DNA of 64,000 bases, taken from assembly GCA_019637585.1 (NCBI GenBank), contig JAHBVL010000001.1, positions 186,001 through 250,000 of the forward strand, in the 5' to 3' direction. Of the stretch, positions 8,347-16,739 are shown in pieces. The stretch comes from Thermomicrobiales bacterium (GTDB lineage: Bacteria; Chloroflexota; Chloroflexia; Thermomicrobiales; UBA6265). The notes beneath the pieces were generated by a model that was not told where the DNA came from, ran no database searches, and worked only from the letters and a program-made list of their open reading frames with translations. Every line of letters begins with the position of its first letter. Position 1 is the first letter of the stretch. The position numbers and the translations under genes are program-made.

Positions 8347-8365
8347 ATATCCCAAAATCGGATAT
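8347..8365. promoter_or_regulatory. Candidate C-box operator in the divergent restriction-modification promoter
   Basis: ATATCC and GGATAT form a 6-bp inverted repeat with a 7-bp A/T-rich spacer, centred in the 83-bp gap between the XRE gene (start 8320, minus) and the methylase (start 8404, plus). It is placed where a controller could block or activate both promoters. Confidence 0.5.
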
Positions 8366-8403
8366 CTTTTCGGCGTTGGCTTGAGATTCTTGTGAGGTGG
8401 CGA

Positions 8404-9288
8404 ATGTTGGAGCAGACAACGCTTTGGGGTACAGAGCAAACCCGGCGTGTAGCCCCAATAAGACAAGGGCTTCTGAAATGGGTGGGGTCGAAGCAGAAGA
8501 CTGCTGTCCCGATAGTTGACGCCTTCCCCTCTCGATTTGGCACGTACTTCGAGCCATTCTTGGGCAGTGGAGCAGTACTGGGCAACCTGGCCCCTCAGAG
8601 CGCAGTCGCGTCCGATGTGTTTGCACCTTTGATGGAAATCTGGATAACCCTGTCGAAAGATCCCGACATGCTCAAGGCCTGGTATGCGGATCGTTGGCAG
8701 ATGATGATGACGGGAGACAAGGTAGAGGTCTATGAGCAAATCAAGGCTTCTTACAACGAAAATCCAAATGGAGCTGACTTCTTATTTCTCTGCCGCGCGT
8801 GCTACGGCGGCATCGTACGATTTCGAAAGCGGGATGGGTACATGTCTACCCCTTGTGGCATCCATTCCCCAATACCACCGCAGAACTTTGCCAAGCGCGT
8901 GGATTTATGGGTGCGTCGAACACGAGGAACTGTGTTCCGACTTGCCGACTATCGTGAAGTCTTTGAGGATGCTCGATCTGGGGACCTCATCTACTGCGAC
9001 CCCCCCTACAGTTACTCCCAGTCAATTCTATACGGTGCCCAAGACTTTTCGATGTCCCAGCTAATGGCCGAGATTGGTCGATGCAAGGATCGAGGCGTAT
9101 TTGTAGCTCTCAGCATCGACGGCCACAAAGAGAGCGGAAACTATACCTTCGAGTTGGAAACCCCTGCAGGTCTGTTTGAGAGAGAATTGATGTTGACAGT
9201 GGGCCGTTCAATGCTCAAACGCTTTCAAAATCCCGGTGTGAGCATGGATGGGGAAGTAATCGCGGACCGATTGCTTCTCACCTATTAA
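8404..9288 (+). CDS. D12-class DNA adenine-N6 methyltransferase of the restriction-modification system
   Basis: A 294-residue protein. It has LLKWVGSKQK near residue 25 (the D12-class F/W-x-G-x-K motif that binds S-adenosylmethionine), YFEPFLGSGAVLGNL (motif I-like) and IYCDPPYSYSQS with the catalytic DPPY. These define the Dam/DpnM group that methylates adenine at N6. It is divergent from the XRE controller and nuclease and should protect the host site cut by that nuclease. ATG 8404 is chosen over GTG 8392 because GAGG lies 6 bp upstream of the ATG. Target sequence is unknown, although GATC is common in this class. Confidence 0.9.
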   Translation: MLEQTTLWGTEQTRRVAPIRQGLLKWVGSKQKTAVPIVDAFPSRFGTYFEPFLGSGAVLGNLAPQSAVASDVFAPLMEIWITLSKDPDMLKAWYADRWQMMMTGDKVEVYEQIKASYNENPNGADFLFLCRACYGGIVRFRKRDGYMSTPCGIHSPIPPQNFAKRVDLWVRRTRGTVFRLADYREVFEDARSGDLIYCDPPYSYSQSILYGAQDFSMSQLMAEIGRCKDRGVFVALSIDGHKESGNYTFELETPAGLFERELMLTVGRSMLKRFQNPGVSMDGEVIADRLLLTY

Positions 9289-9926
9289 TCCAGCAGAAGC
9301 AGCTAGTTCGACAAAATCACGTTCTATCGAAATCACCGGCGGCAGTTGATATCGGCGAGCTCTTTTCCAGATAGTCGGAACGCCATTATAGTCGGAGTGC
9401 CATTTGCCCAACCCACAAAAAACATCTTCATTCTGAATCCAGAGTCCACCACTGAGTGACTCGGAGTGAAACCCGGCCCTCATCTGTCCGAGTTTTCGAT
9501 CTATTTTCCTGGGATCATCTACTTGGCTCGAATGGCGCATGCAACTCGCGGGTTGGATTCTTCCGTTCTCAGACTTGAAGTCCGTACTCCCGATTCCCGT
9601 CTTTCTCTGAATCTCGATTCATGATCTTAGGCCCCAGAAACCGAGGATGAGCCATCTGTTTTCAAGCTCCTCTGCTCTAACGAATCACAAGACATCTCTT
9701 GGCATTGATGGCCCAAAGGGGACCGGGGCTTTGCGAGCAATCTGAAGTCTCCCAAGCTGACGTCGCCACTCTATCGAGGGATGACTTCAATCTTCGGAGA
9801 GAGGAGCGAGGCGAGGCTGGCCACTAGACATCTCCGTTGCCCAATACGGTAGCGGGCGAAGTGGCCGCCAAGGAGGAACAGCGGTAACCTTCTGAATGCA
9901 GAGTAGAGCGACTCAAAGGTTCGAAT
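9289..9926. other. 638-bp gap inside the island; only a doubtful ORF seen
   Basis: No recognisable gene lies between the first methylase and the ParB-like gene. A minus-strand ORF (9208-9540, 110 codons) overlaps the methylase 3' end; it has a protein-like middle (WIQNEDVFCGLGKWHSDYN) but no identified family and no convincing ribosome site. The rest (9541-9926) shows nothing beyond moderate AT-richness, and presumably includes the promoter of the ParB-like gene. Confidence 0.4.
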
Positions 9927-11411
9927 ATGGACTACAAAAGCATTCGTCCATCTCAAGTGCTGCTCGATTCAGAAAACCCACGCCTACCAGATGGTACAAC
10001 GAACGACAGAGAGGCTATTAATCGCCTGCTCGCAGAAGGATACGAACAGCTCATCGCGCTAGCGAGGGACCTCGCGGAACGCGGGCAGGCCAACCCGACC
10101 GAACTTCCTATTGTCCTGAAGCACGATAGCAAATACATCGTACTCGAGGGAAATAGACGCTTTGCAGCGTTGCGGTTACTCGGCGACCCGAAACTTGCCG
10201 ATGACGCCGTGCATCGAGCCGCTTTCGAACGTGTGGCGAAGAAGGGCAAACAGGCTCCAAAGTCTGTCTACTGCGCGGTAGCGGCAAGTCGTGACGAGGC
10301 AGACCACTGGATAACACTACGTCACACCGGTGCGAACGATGGGGTCGGGGTGCGAGGGTGGAGCGCGGAACAGAACGCACGCCATCGAAGACGTATGAAG
10401 GCACCGATCGACAGTGGGACCGCCCGGGCGATCTCGGTTGCCGACGAACTGACAGAGACTTACCAAGCAGACGATACCCTAGTTGAACTCATCAAGAAAG
10501 TGCGCGCAGAGAGGCTGACGAACATCGGTCGCTTTTTCAGTGGCGTGATGCTTTCGGGCACGCACTTGCAGTTGAAACAGTCCACCGACCGAAGGTCACA
10601 GATTCTGTTGGCAAGGCACACAGCAGTCCAGCTCCATGACTTTTTTGTGTGGGCATTCCAGTTCCTGGACAATAACTCAGTCGACACGTTCAAGAATGAC
10701 ATTCTGCGAAGAGAACTATTAAAGGATCGTGCCAACTCACTCCCTGTTACTGCGGATTTACTGTCAGACTATGTGAGACTCGCAGACTACCCATACTCGC
10801 CGACAGTCAGCACCCCGAGTTTCGCTAGCACCTCGCCTAGCGAAACGGACGTCGCGGATTCTCGTGGGGCCGGAGGTCCCCCTGATCGTCCGTCGAGCAA
10901 TTGTTCAGACGAGAGTAACGACGCTACCAGCGATTCTCCCGACGCTTCGAGTAGTAACTCCAAGAAACAGGGGGGACAGAGGGAGGAGCGATTCCTCTAC
11001 TCCAACGTGAAGCTGCCGAACCTATCGCCAAACATTCAGCGTTTGCTCAAGGAAGCTAAACAGCTAAGAATCGACGACAACTACGCTACTGCCTGTGTAT
11101 TGGCGAGGGTGATTCTTGAGCTGGCGGTGTCTGACCCCAAAGTCCTGAAATGGTCAGGCAAAAATGAAAGCGACAAACTTGAAGAAAAAATCAGAGGCTG
11201 TATTCTCAGGCTCGACCCCCACATCGACGTTCAAAGGAAACGGCAAAGGCAGGACCTCGTCCAAGCGAACCTTGAGACAAATCAGATCGGCGTGACCTAT
11301 CTCCACCAGTTTGTGCACAACCCTTGGGCAAAATCCGATCAGCATCTAGCGCGGCGTTTCAGCAGTGCTTTTAGCCCTCTCCTGAACAGCGTCAATGAGA
11401 TGGCTACATGA
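9927..11411 (+). CDS. ParB-like domain protein coupled to a DNA methylase
   Basis: A 494-residue protein. The first ~100 residues carry ParB/sulfiredoxin-fold signatures: LDSENPRLPDG near residue 11 and YIVLEGNRRFAALRLLGDP near residue 70. This domain binds or hydrolyses nucleotides in ParB (CTP) and in several defence nucleases. A helical middle is followed by a Ser/Asp/Pro-rich linker (about residues 290-345). The ~140-residue C-terminal helical domain (ACVLARVILELAV) has no name known to me. Its stop overlaps the next start by 4 bp (ATGA), so it is coupled to a D12-class methylase. It lacks a KorB/ParB DNA-binding HTH that I can see, so plasmid partition is unlikely; a modification or defence role is inferred. 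Confidence 0.75.
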   Translation: MDYKSIRPSQVLLDSENPRLPDGTTNDREAINRLLAEGYEQLIALARDLAERGQANPTELPIVLKHDSKYIVLEGNRRFAALRLLGDPKLADDAVHRAAFERVAKKGKQAPKSVYCAVAASRDEADHWITLRHTGANDGVGVRGWSAEQNARHRRRMKAPIDSGTARAISVADELTETYQADDTLVELIKKVRAERLTNIGRFFSGVMLSGTHLQLKQSTDRRSQILLARHTAVQLHDFFVWAFQFLDNNSVDTFKNDILRRELLKDRANSLPVTADLLSDYVRLADYPYSPTVSTPSFASTSPSETDVADSRGAGGPPDRPSSNCSDESNDATSDSPDASSSNSKKQGGQREERFLYSNVKLPNLSPNIQRLLKEAKQLRIDDNYATACVLARVILELAVSDPKVLKWSGKNESDKLEEKIRGCILRLDPHIDVQRKRQRQDLVQANLETNQIGVTYLHQFVHNPWAKSDQHLARRFSSAFSPLLNSVNEMAT

Positions 11412-12298
11412 GTGGCTCGCTTTTCGTCTCACCCCTCCGATATCCCGGTGGGAAAGGGCGGCTTGCTCCTTATTTGGCCCGCGTTCTAGCAAGCCAATCG
11501 GCGTCCATTTCTACCTATTGCGAGCCGTACGCTGGCGGAGCCGGTGCTGGCCTTCAGCTCCTAATGGACGGGCATGTCAGTAAGCTCATAATCAACGATC
11601 TAAATCCAGGAATCGCCGCATTCTGGAGATCAGTGTTCTTCAATACGGACGCGTTTGTTCAGCTAATCGCTGAATGCGCGGTCAACATCGACAACTGGCA
11701 TAAGCAGCGAACAATCTATCTCGCACCAGATGATCACGACGAACTTGAACTGGGGTTCGCGACATTCTACCTTAACCGAACCAACCGTTCCGGCATTCTG
11801 AGTGCACGACCAATCGGTGGACTAAACCAAACTGGAGTTTGGTCCATTGACGCACGATTCAATAAAACCGATCTCATGCGGCGTGTTAGAAATCTGGGTA
11901 CGGTCTCTTCCCAAATCGTTGTCCGAGAGGAACCCGCAATCGAGTTAGTCAATACTCTTAACAGAAGAAAGCACCGCGTCTTCCTCTATGTTGATCCTCC
12001 CTACGTTGTACCCGGCGAAGAACTGTATATGACAGATCATTCCTGGACAGAACATCAAAAACTGAAGAAGGTTTTGAAGAGATCGCCGCACCTGTGGATC
12101 CTGACCTACGATGACGACAATCGAACCCGACAGCTCTACAGAGATTTCCGTTGTCTGCGATACGGAATTTCTCACACGGCCCAAGTGCAGAAGATTGGAC
12201 GTGAGTTTATGTTCTTCAGCCGAGGACTTCGGGTGCCAGACCGATACGTCTTGCATGATGAAGGAGATTGGGTTTCGTCGCTCCATTGTCCTGCATAA
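11408..12298 (+). CDS. D12-class DNA adenine methylase (second, ParB-linked)
   Basis: A 296-residue protein with SPLRYPGGKGRLAPYL at the N-terminus (the S-adenosylmethionine-binding PGGK motif), YCEPYAGGAGAG, and FLYVDPPYV with the catalytic DPPY, so a DNA adenine N6-methyltransferase. It is only distantly similar to the methylase at 8404-9288, and is more like phage and solitary Dam enzymes with a YPGGK start. It is translationally coupled to the ParB-like protein, and no second nuclease follows. It could be an epigenetic regulator, the protective half of a two-gene defence module, or a second methylase of the neighbouring restriction system. Confidence 0.9.
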   Translation: MSGSLFVSPLRYPGGKGRLAPYLARVLASQSASISTYCEPYAGGAGAGLQLLMDGHVSKLIINDLNPGIAAFWRSVFFNTDAFVQLIAECAVNIDNWHKQRTIYLAPDDHDELELGFATFYLNRTNRSGILSARPIGGLNQTGVWSIDARFNKTDLMRRVRNLGTVSSQIVVREEPAIELVNTLNRRKHRVFLYVDPPYVVPGEELYMTDHSWTEHQKLKKVLKRSPHLWILTYDDDNRTRQLYRDFRCLRYGISHTAQVQKIGREFMFFSRGLRVPDRYVLHDEGDWVSSLHCPA

Positions 12299-12364
12299 AT
12301 ATTGCTTAGGATTATTTTCTCGTCGAACTTTAGGTCGCCTCCGCCGATTCTCGCAAAGTCTGAC

Positions 12365-12560
12365 ACTGACCTTCAGTCGGTTTGAGCAGTCCACCGAGCA
12401 GACTCAGCAGCGTCGTCTTGCTGGACTAGAAGGCCCCATGATCAGCAGCACTTCCCCCTGTGCTGCTTGCACGTCGATGCCTTCAACTGTCCGCGCCGCC
12501 TGACCATGGCCCAAGACCTCGACCAGGGAGCGGGCTTCCACCGTCAGGTGTCCCGGTGGG
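12365..12560 (-). pseudogene. ABC transporter ATPase remnant (LolD/MacB type) with a frameshift in the P-loop
   Basis: Read from 12560 downwards, the sequence gives LTVEARSLVEVLGHGQAART, then VEGIDVQAAQGEVLLIMGPS, the start of a MacB/LolD-like ABC ATPase up to Walker A. A 1-nt loss in the next codon shifts the frame; reading on in the shifted frame restores SSKTTLLSLLGGLLKPTEGQ, the rest of Walker A and the following helix. Homology then stops near 12365, about 70 bp from the end of the second methylase gene. It is therefore a truncated, frameshifted relic at the right border of the island. The right 31-bp repeat lies just upstream of its 5' end. Confidence 0.8.
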
Positions 12561-12590
12561 CAGGGATGGTCAACGCCGTGCCTGGTAGCC
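12560..12590 (+). repeat. 31-bp direct repeat, right copy
   Basis: Partner of 6977-7007 with two mismatches, same orientation. It borders the ABC ATPase remnant and marks the right edge of the island. Confidence 0.6.
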
Positions 12591-12744
12591 CACCAGGACT
12601 TCAAGCGGTGCAACATCGATTTGGGACTCAACACGACGGCGTCCTGCTCTGTTCTCGATTGAATCCTCGACTATTTCACGTAGCATGAGACTTCCCGTGT
12701 CACGTTTTTTCGTTTCTCGCTATTACTCTACAGATGCCATATGA

Positions 12745-13386
12745 GTGACGAGAGACGATATGCGGCGACCGCGCTTGCACCATTCGGATGCGACAACCTC
12801 ATCGCCCATTGCTGATGACCGGCAAGACGCCGAAGTGGTCGTGGACGCGCGACGAGATCCGAGCGAGTTTTCGACCCTTTTCGATCGATATTGGGACTCG
12901 GTCTTCGGCTACTGCTTTCTGCGCGTGGGGAACTGGCATGAGGCGGAAGATGTCGCCAGCCAGGTCTTTCTCAGTGCGTTGGCGAATCTTTCCCATTTCG
13001 AGTCACAGGGAACGTCGGACACATTCCGGGCCTGGCTTTTTGGCATCGCGCGCAATCACATCGGGACTTCCTTTCGAAACAAGGCGAAGCACGCGGCAGC
13101 GCCCATCGATGCGGCGGCGGCAGTTTTCGATCAGCGCAGCATGCCCGAGGAGATCTTCATTGCCGCCGAAGAACACCAGCTCCTGCTGGACATGCTCAGT
13201 CAGCTGAGCGCCGACCAACGCGAGTTGCTCCAGCTTCGCCTGGCAGGGCTTTCGGCGGCGGAAATCGGTCGCGTGCTGGGGAAGTCACAGGAAGCGGTTC
13301 GCAAGGCGCAATCGCGCACCGTGATCGGATTGCGGGCCGAGCTGGCAAAGCAACAGATCAGTCGAGATGGACAGCGACATGTCTGA
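12745..13386 (+). CDS. ECF-type RNA polymerase sigma factor
   Basis: A 213-residue sigma-70-family protein with region 2 (FSTLFDRYWDSVFGYCFLRV, WHEAEDVASQVFLSAL, FRAWLFGIARN) and region 4 (LSADQRELLQLRLAGLSAAEIG, then KSQEAVRKAQSRTV). ECF sigma factors redirect RNA polymerase to stress or envelope genes. Its 3' end overlaps the next gene, a membrane protein with an exported NHL propeller, the usual position for an anti-sigma factor. GTG 12745 is the longest reading; ATG 12760 is equally possible, and neither has a strong ribosome site. It lies 155 bp right of the island border, in normal-GC DNA. Confidence 0.92.
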   Translation: MTRDDMRRPRLHHSDATTSSPIADDRQDAEVVVDARRDPSEFSTLFDRYWDSVFGYCFLRVGNWHEAEDVASQVFLSALANLSHFESQGTSDTFRAWLFGIARNHIGTSFRNKAKHAAAPIDAAAAVFDQRSMPEEIFIAAEEHQLLLDMLSQLSADQRELLQLRLAGLSAAEIGRVLGKSQEAVRKAQSRTVIGLRAELAKQQISRDGQRHV

Positions 13387-14716
13387 ACAGGATGACATCA
13401 ACCTTTCCCGTTTCTGGGATGCCTACGTAGCCGGAGTTCCGGACGCGGTCGACATCGATCAATCGACCGCGGAGCCGCTCCGCTACGTTCACACCCTCTT
13501 TGCGGCGCCAAAGCCGGGATCGGCTCGCGAGCGAGCCCGGCAGCGCGTGTTCGATATATCTCAACTACCCGAGGAGAACACGATGTCTGCCAATGTTGTT
13601 CCAATCCCGTTAACTGCTCTGGGAGGAGCACCTGCACAACCGAGATACCGGCTGGCTGATGCGGCGCCCGTGCGAAGACGGTGGGTTCTGGCATCCGCGG
13701 CGGCGCTCCTGCTGCTGCTGGTGGGAGGGATAGCGAGCTACTTCACCCTGGTTCCACCGGAAGATCGTCTGTTCGGCGGCGACGGTGGCAACCGCGGACT
13801 CGTTCCGGCGGCTCAGGCGCCGTTCGATCCATCCGACGTGAACCTTGAGTGGGAAACCGACGGTGGCCAGGACATGCCAATGGTGGGACCACTTGCCGTG
13901 GCCATTGCGCCAGACGGCAACGTCTACGTGGCCAGTGGCGGAAACACCATCGATGTCTTCTCCGCCGACGGCGATCACCTCGAAACCTGGGGAACGGAAG
14001 GCGACGGGCCCGGCGAGTTCCTCTTCAACAATCGAAGTTTCGCGCTGGCGAATCTCGAGTTCGATGCGGATGGGAATCTTTACGTCTTCGATACCCTCAA
14101 TCACCGCATTCAGAAGTTCGGTCCCGACCATTCGTTCATCCTCGAGTGGGGATCATACGGCGTCGAGAATCCAGGTCAGTTCGATATGCCGATGGGCGCT
14201 ATCGACAACGAGGCGCATCTTGTCTATGTCGTCGATCGCACCGGCCGTGTCCAGGTCTTCGATCTGGATGGCAACTACCAGATGCAGTGGGGAAGCTCCG
14301 GATCCGGACCCGGGGAGTTCATCACTCCTGCGGGCATCGCGATTGACGCGGCCGGGAATGTGTATATCGCGGACGAGGGAGCGGCCGGCGGCCCGGCTCG
14401 CGTCCAGCAATTCGATCCGATCGGAACACTCATCGAAGGCGCGGGCGTCGAAGGGAGTTTTTTCTCTGGTTTCGACTCGATAGCCTTTTACCTTGAGTTC
14501 GACCCGAACGGAAACCTCTTCGTCTCCGCCTGGCACGCAAACGCCATCTGGATCGTTTCGCCGGATGGCAGATTGATCGGCAATCTGGGAGAAGTTCCCC
14601 TGGAGCTGCCAGTCGATGGTCCCGGAGGCATGGCCTTCGACGCCGACGGCAATATCTACGTGGCCAGCGAGAACAACAACCGGCTCTTCAAACTCGCACT
14701 GCCGCCGCTCAGTTGA
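13379..14716 (+). CDS. Membrane-anchored NHL-repeat protein, probable anti-sigma factor
   Basis: A 445-residue protein in three parts. A cytoplasmic N-terminal ~95 residues begins SEQDDINLSRFWDAYVAGVP. One transmembrane helix follows (WVLASAAALLLLLVGGIASYF, about residues 101-121). The exterior part carries five or six NHL/beta-propeller blades marked by repeats such as APDGNVYVASGGNTI, DADGNLYVFDTLNHRIQKFG and DADGNIYVASENNNRLF. It overlaps the sigma gene by 8 bp. The arrangement suggests an anti-sigma factor whose outside propeller senses a ligand or wall component. An internal ATG at 13583 with GAGGAG upstream could produce a shorter form lacking the sigma-binding part. Confidence 0.8.
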   Translation: MSEQDDINLSRFWDAYVAGVPDAVDIDQSTAEPLRYVHTLFAAPKPGSARERARQRVFDISQLPEENTMSANVVPIPLTALGGAPAQPRYRLADAAPVRRRWVLASAAALLLLLVGGIASYFTLVPPEDRLFGGDGGNRGLVPAAQAPFDPSDVNLEWETDGGQDMPMVGPLAVAIAPDGNVYVASGGNTIDVFSADGDHLETWGTEGDGPGEFLFNNRSFALANLEFDADGNLYVFDTLNHRIQKFGPDHSFILEWGSYGVENPGQFDMPMGAIDNEAHLVYVVDRTGRVQVFDLDGNYQMQWGSSGSGPGEFITPAGIAIDAAGNVYIADEGAAGGPARVQQFDPIGTLIEGAGVEGSFFSGFDSIAFYLEFDPNGNLFVSAWHANAIWIVSPDGRLIGNLGEVPLELPVDGPGGMAFDADGNIYVASENNNRLFKLALPPLS

Positions 14717-14776
14717 TCGGCGAACCGCGCGAATCCCTCATCTGTCGTTATCTATGAAACAGGGGGTGAACTGACC

Positions 14777-15379
14777 ATGAACAACCATCTCACCGATACC
14801 ATCGACCGCCGGACCGCCATCGGCGGAGCGGCTGTCCTCGCCGCCACGGCTGGGATTTTCGGCCACGCCCGCAGCTCCTCGGCACAGAACGCACGAGCCG
14901 ACTACTCGGCTCACCCGATGGCGGGGATGTGGCTGGCTCTTCCGAATGCAGCGCTGCCGACCAATCCCATGTTCGCCGCGCCGTCCTTCTTTTCGCCCGA
15001 TGGCTACAGCCTCTTCTCCTTCCCGCCAGTCGATATCGGCGAGAACGGTCTCTTCTACCAGTCGGCATTCTTCGGCGTCTGGGAACCGGTCGACGACACC
15101 AGCGGCCGCTGGCACGGCGTTTCGATGTCGTCCGACGCCACCGGACTCTTCACCGGCAGCACCGAGCTCGACACGGTGATCACCATCCTCGACGATGGCA
15201 CCTTCATCGATGACGGAAGCTGGTCTCGCGTGACGGTCAGAGACGCCCTCAACAACGTTCTCGTCGTCATCGAGCCAACCGGTGAACCGGACGGACGGCC
15301 ACCAGTGACTGCTCGCAAGATGACTATCGACGATGCCGGCTTCCCGGCGCCTTCTGCTGCAGCAACGCCGACGTCCTGA
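14777..15379 (+). CDS. Tat-exported hypothetical protein
   Basis: A 200-residue protein with a twin-arginine signal (IDRRTAIGGAAVLAATAGIFG) and cleavage probably after AQNA. The mature part is a compact beta-rich domain (FFGVWEPVDDTSGRWHGV, DTVITILDDGTFIDDGSWSR) that looks lipocalin-like or like a small extracellular barrel, but no family is recognised. It follows the sigma/anti-sigma pair by 60 bp on the same strand with AGGGGGTG before the ATG, so it may belong to that sigma factor's regulon. Function unknown. Confidence 0.75.
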   Translation: MNNHLTDTIDRRTAIGGAAVLAATAGIFGHARSSSAQNARADYSAHPMAGMWLALPNAALPTNPMFAAPSFFSPDGYSLFSFPPVDIGENGLFYQSAFFGVWEPVDDTSGRWHGVSMSSDATGLFTGSTELDTVITILDDGTFIDDGSWSRVTVRDALNNVLVVIEPTGEPDGRPPVTARKMTIDDAGFPAPSAAATPTS

Positions 15380-15527
15380 CGAACCATGTATCACCGGTTG
15401 GCCGCGTCGCGCGGCCAACCGGCCCCCTCTTGGGGAGCAGCGATCCCAGACACCAGCGCGGACACCACTGCTGACCGCGTACAATGGTCGGCCGGTTACG
15501 TTCGTCGTCCGCGAAGCACGGGAATCC

Positions 15528-16739
15528 ATGCAAGACAGTCTGATCGAAGCCTACTTTCGGATCGCTTTTCATCTCGAACGCCATGTCCCGGGTTACATCG
15601 ATGCCTATTTCGGCGACCCGGCCCGCAAGGAGCGACTCACTGGCGAGTCGTTGCTCAGCGCGAAGGATCTGACCGCTCTCGCCGAGGCTCTTGGTCGCGA
15701 TCTGGCGACTGCCTCTCTGCCGGCCAGCCGCAAGGACTATCTCCTGAAGCAAGTGGCGGCTATGGAAACGGTCGCCCGCAAGGTCGCTGGCGAGTCGATC
15801 GGGTACATCGACGAAGTCAGCCGCTGTTTCGACATCACGCCGGAGCGGACGCCGGACGCCCTGCTCGAATCCGCGCTGGACGATCTCGATCAGCTCCTTC
15901 CCGGCTCTGGCGACGTCACCTCCCGCATGGGAGCCTGGCGCGCCAGAACGGAAGTCGATATCGATGGCGCCCGGCTGGCCATCGATCTCATCCTCGAGGA
16001 AGCTCGCCGCCGCACCCTGGCGTTCATCGACCTCCCCGCGCACGAAGCGGTCGAGATCTCGTTTGTGAACGACAAACCATGGCGAGGCTACAACTGGTAT
16101 CTCGGCGATTGCCGATCACTGGTCGAGATCAACACCGATCTCCCGCAGTACGCCAGCTTCCTCGTCGAGCTGATGGCCCACGAAGCCTATCCCGGTCACC
16201 ACACCGAGCACGCGGTGAAGGGGGAGCACCTCTACAAAGCGCTGGGTTATGAGGAAATGGCCATTCAGCTGATCAACACACCCGAATGCGTCATTCACGA
16301 GGGGATCGCCACGACGGCACACGAGATCATCTTCCCGGGCGAGGAAGCGCTCGAATGGGAGAATGCCGTGCTCTATCCAGCGCTTGGCCTCGATCCATTG
16401 CCGGAAAGCACCCTGGCTGTCCGCGACGCCCACAAGCGGCTCCGCTCCGTCGCCGGCGATGCCGCCCTGATGCGGCATGTCGACGGCGCCAGCGACGACG
16501 ATGTCGTCGCCTTTCTCATGCGCTACGGTCTGAGCAACGAGGAGCAGTCGCGGCACCGACTCCGGTTCATCGACGACCCGCTCTGGCGTCCCTACATCTT
16601 CACCTACCACGTCGGGTATGACATCCTGCGGGACTGGTTCGGCGACGCGGACACCACGACGAAGCGCGAGATGTTCCGCACTCTGCTGACCGGTCAACAC
16701 ACCCCATCCGGGCTCCGCGCCGAATCGACTCATGACTGA
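15528..16739 (+). CDS. DUF885-type zinc metallopeptidase
   Basis: A 403-residue protein with HEAYPGHHTEH at about residue 220, the HExxxHH-like zinc motif of DUF885 proteins, and a downstream HEGIATTAHE that can supply further ligands. It is helical throughout, as in M3/M32-like gluzincins, and lacks a signal peptide when started at ATG 15528 (MQDSLIEAYFRIAFHLERHV). The longer ORF from 15333 is rejected because its extra N-terminus is arginine-rich and not protein-like. The gene overlaps the next, an amidase, by 8 bp, suggesting co-translation and a shared role in peptide or amide turnover. Confidence 0.85.
   Translation: MQDSLIEAYFRIAFHLERHVPGYIDAYFGDPARKERLTGESLLSAKDLTALAEALGRDLATASLPASRKDYLLKQVAAMETVARKVAGESIGYIDEVSRCFDITPERTPDALLESALDDLDQLLPGSGDVTSRMGAWRARTEVDIDGARLAIDLILEEARRRTLAFIDLPAHEAVEISFVNDKPWRGYNWYLGDCRSLVEINTDLPQYASFLVELMAHEAYPGHHTEHAVKGEHLYKALGYEEMAIQLINTPECVIHEGIATTAHEIIFPGEEALEWENAVLYPALGLDPLPESTLAVRDAHKRLRSVAGDAALMRHVDGASDDDVVAFLMRYGLSNEEQSRHRLRFIDDPLWRPYIFTYHVGYDILRDWFGDADTTTKREMFRTLLTGQHTPSGLRAESTHD

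Noticed and set aside
9927-11411. Plasmid partition ParB
   Set aside because: There is no ParA gene, no central HTH and no parS-like palindromes nearby; the neighbour is a methylase, so partition is unlikely.
6977-12590. Composite transposon or prophage
   Set aside because: No transposase, integrase, terminal inverted repeat or phage structural gene is visible between the 31-bp copies.
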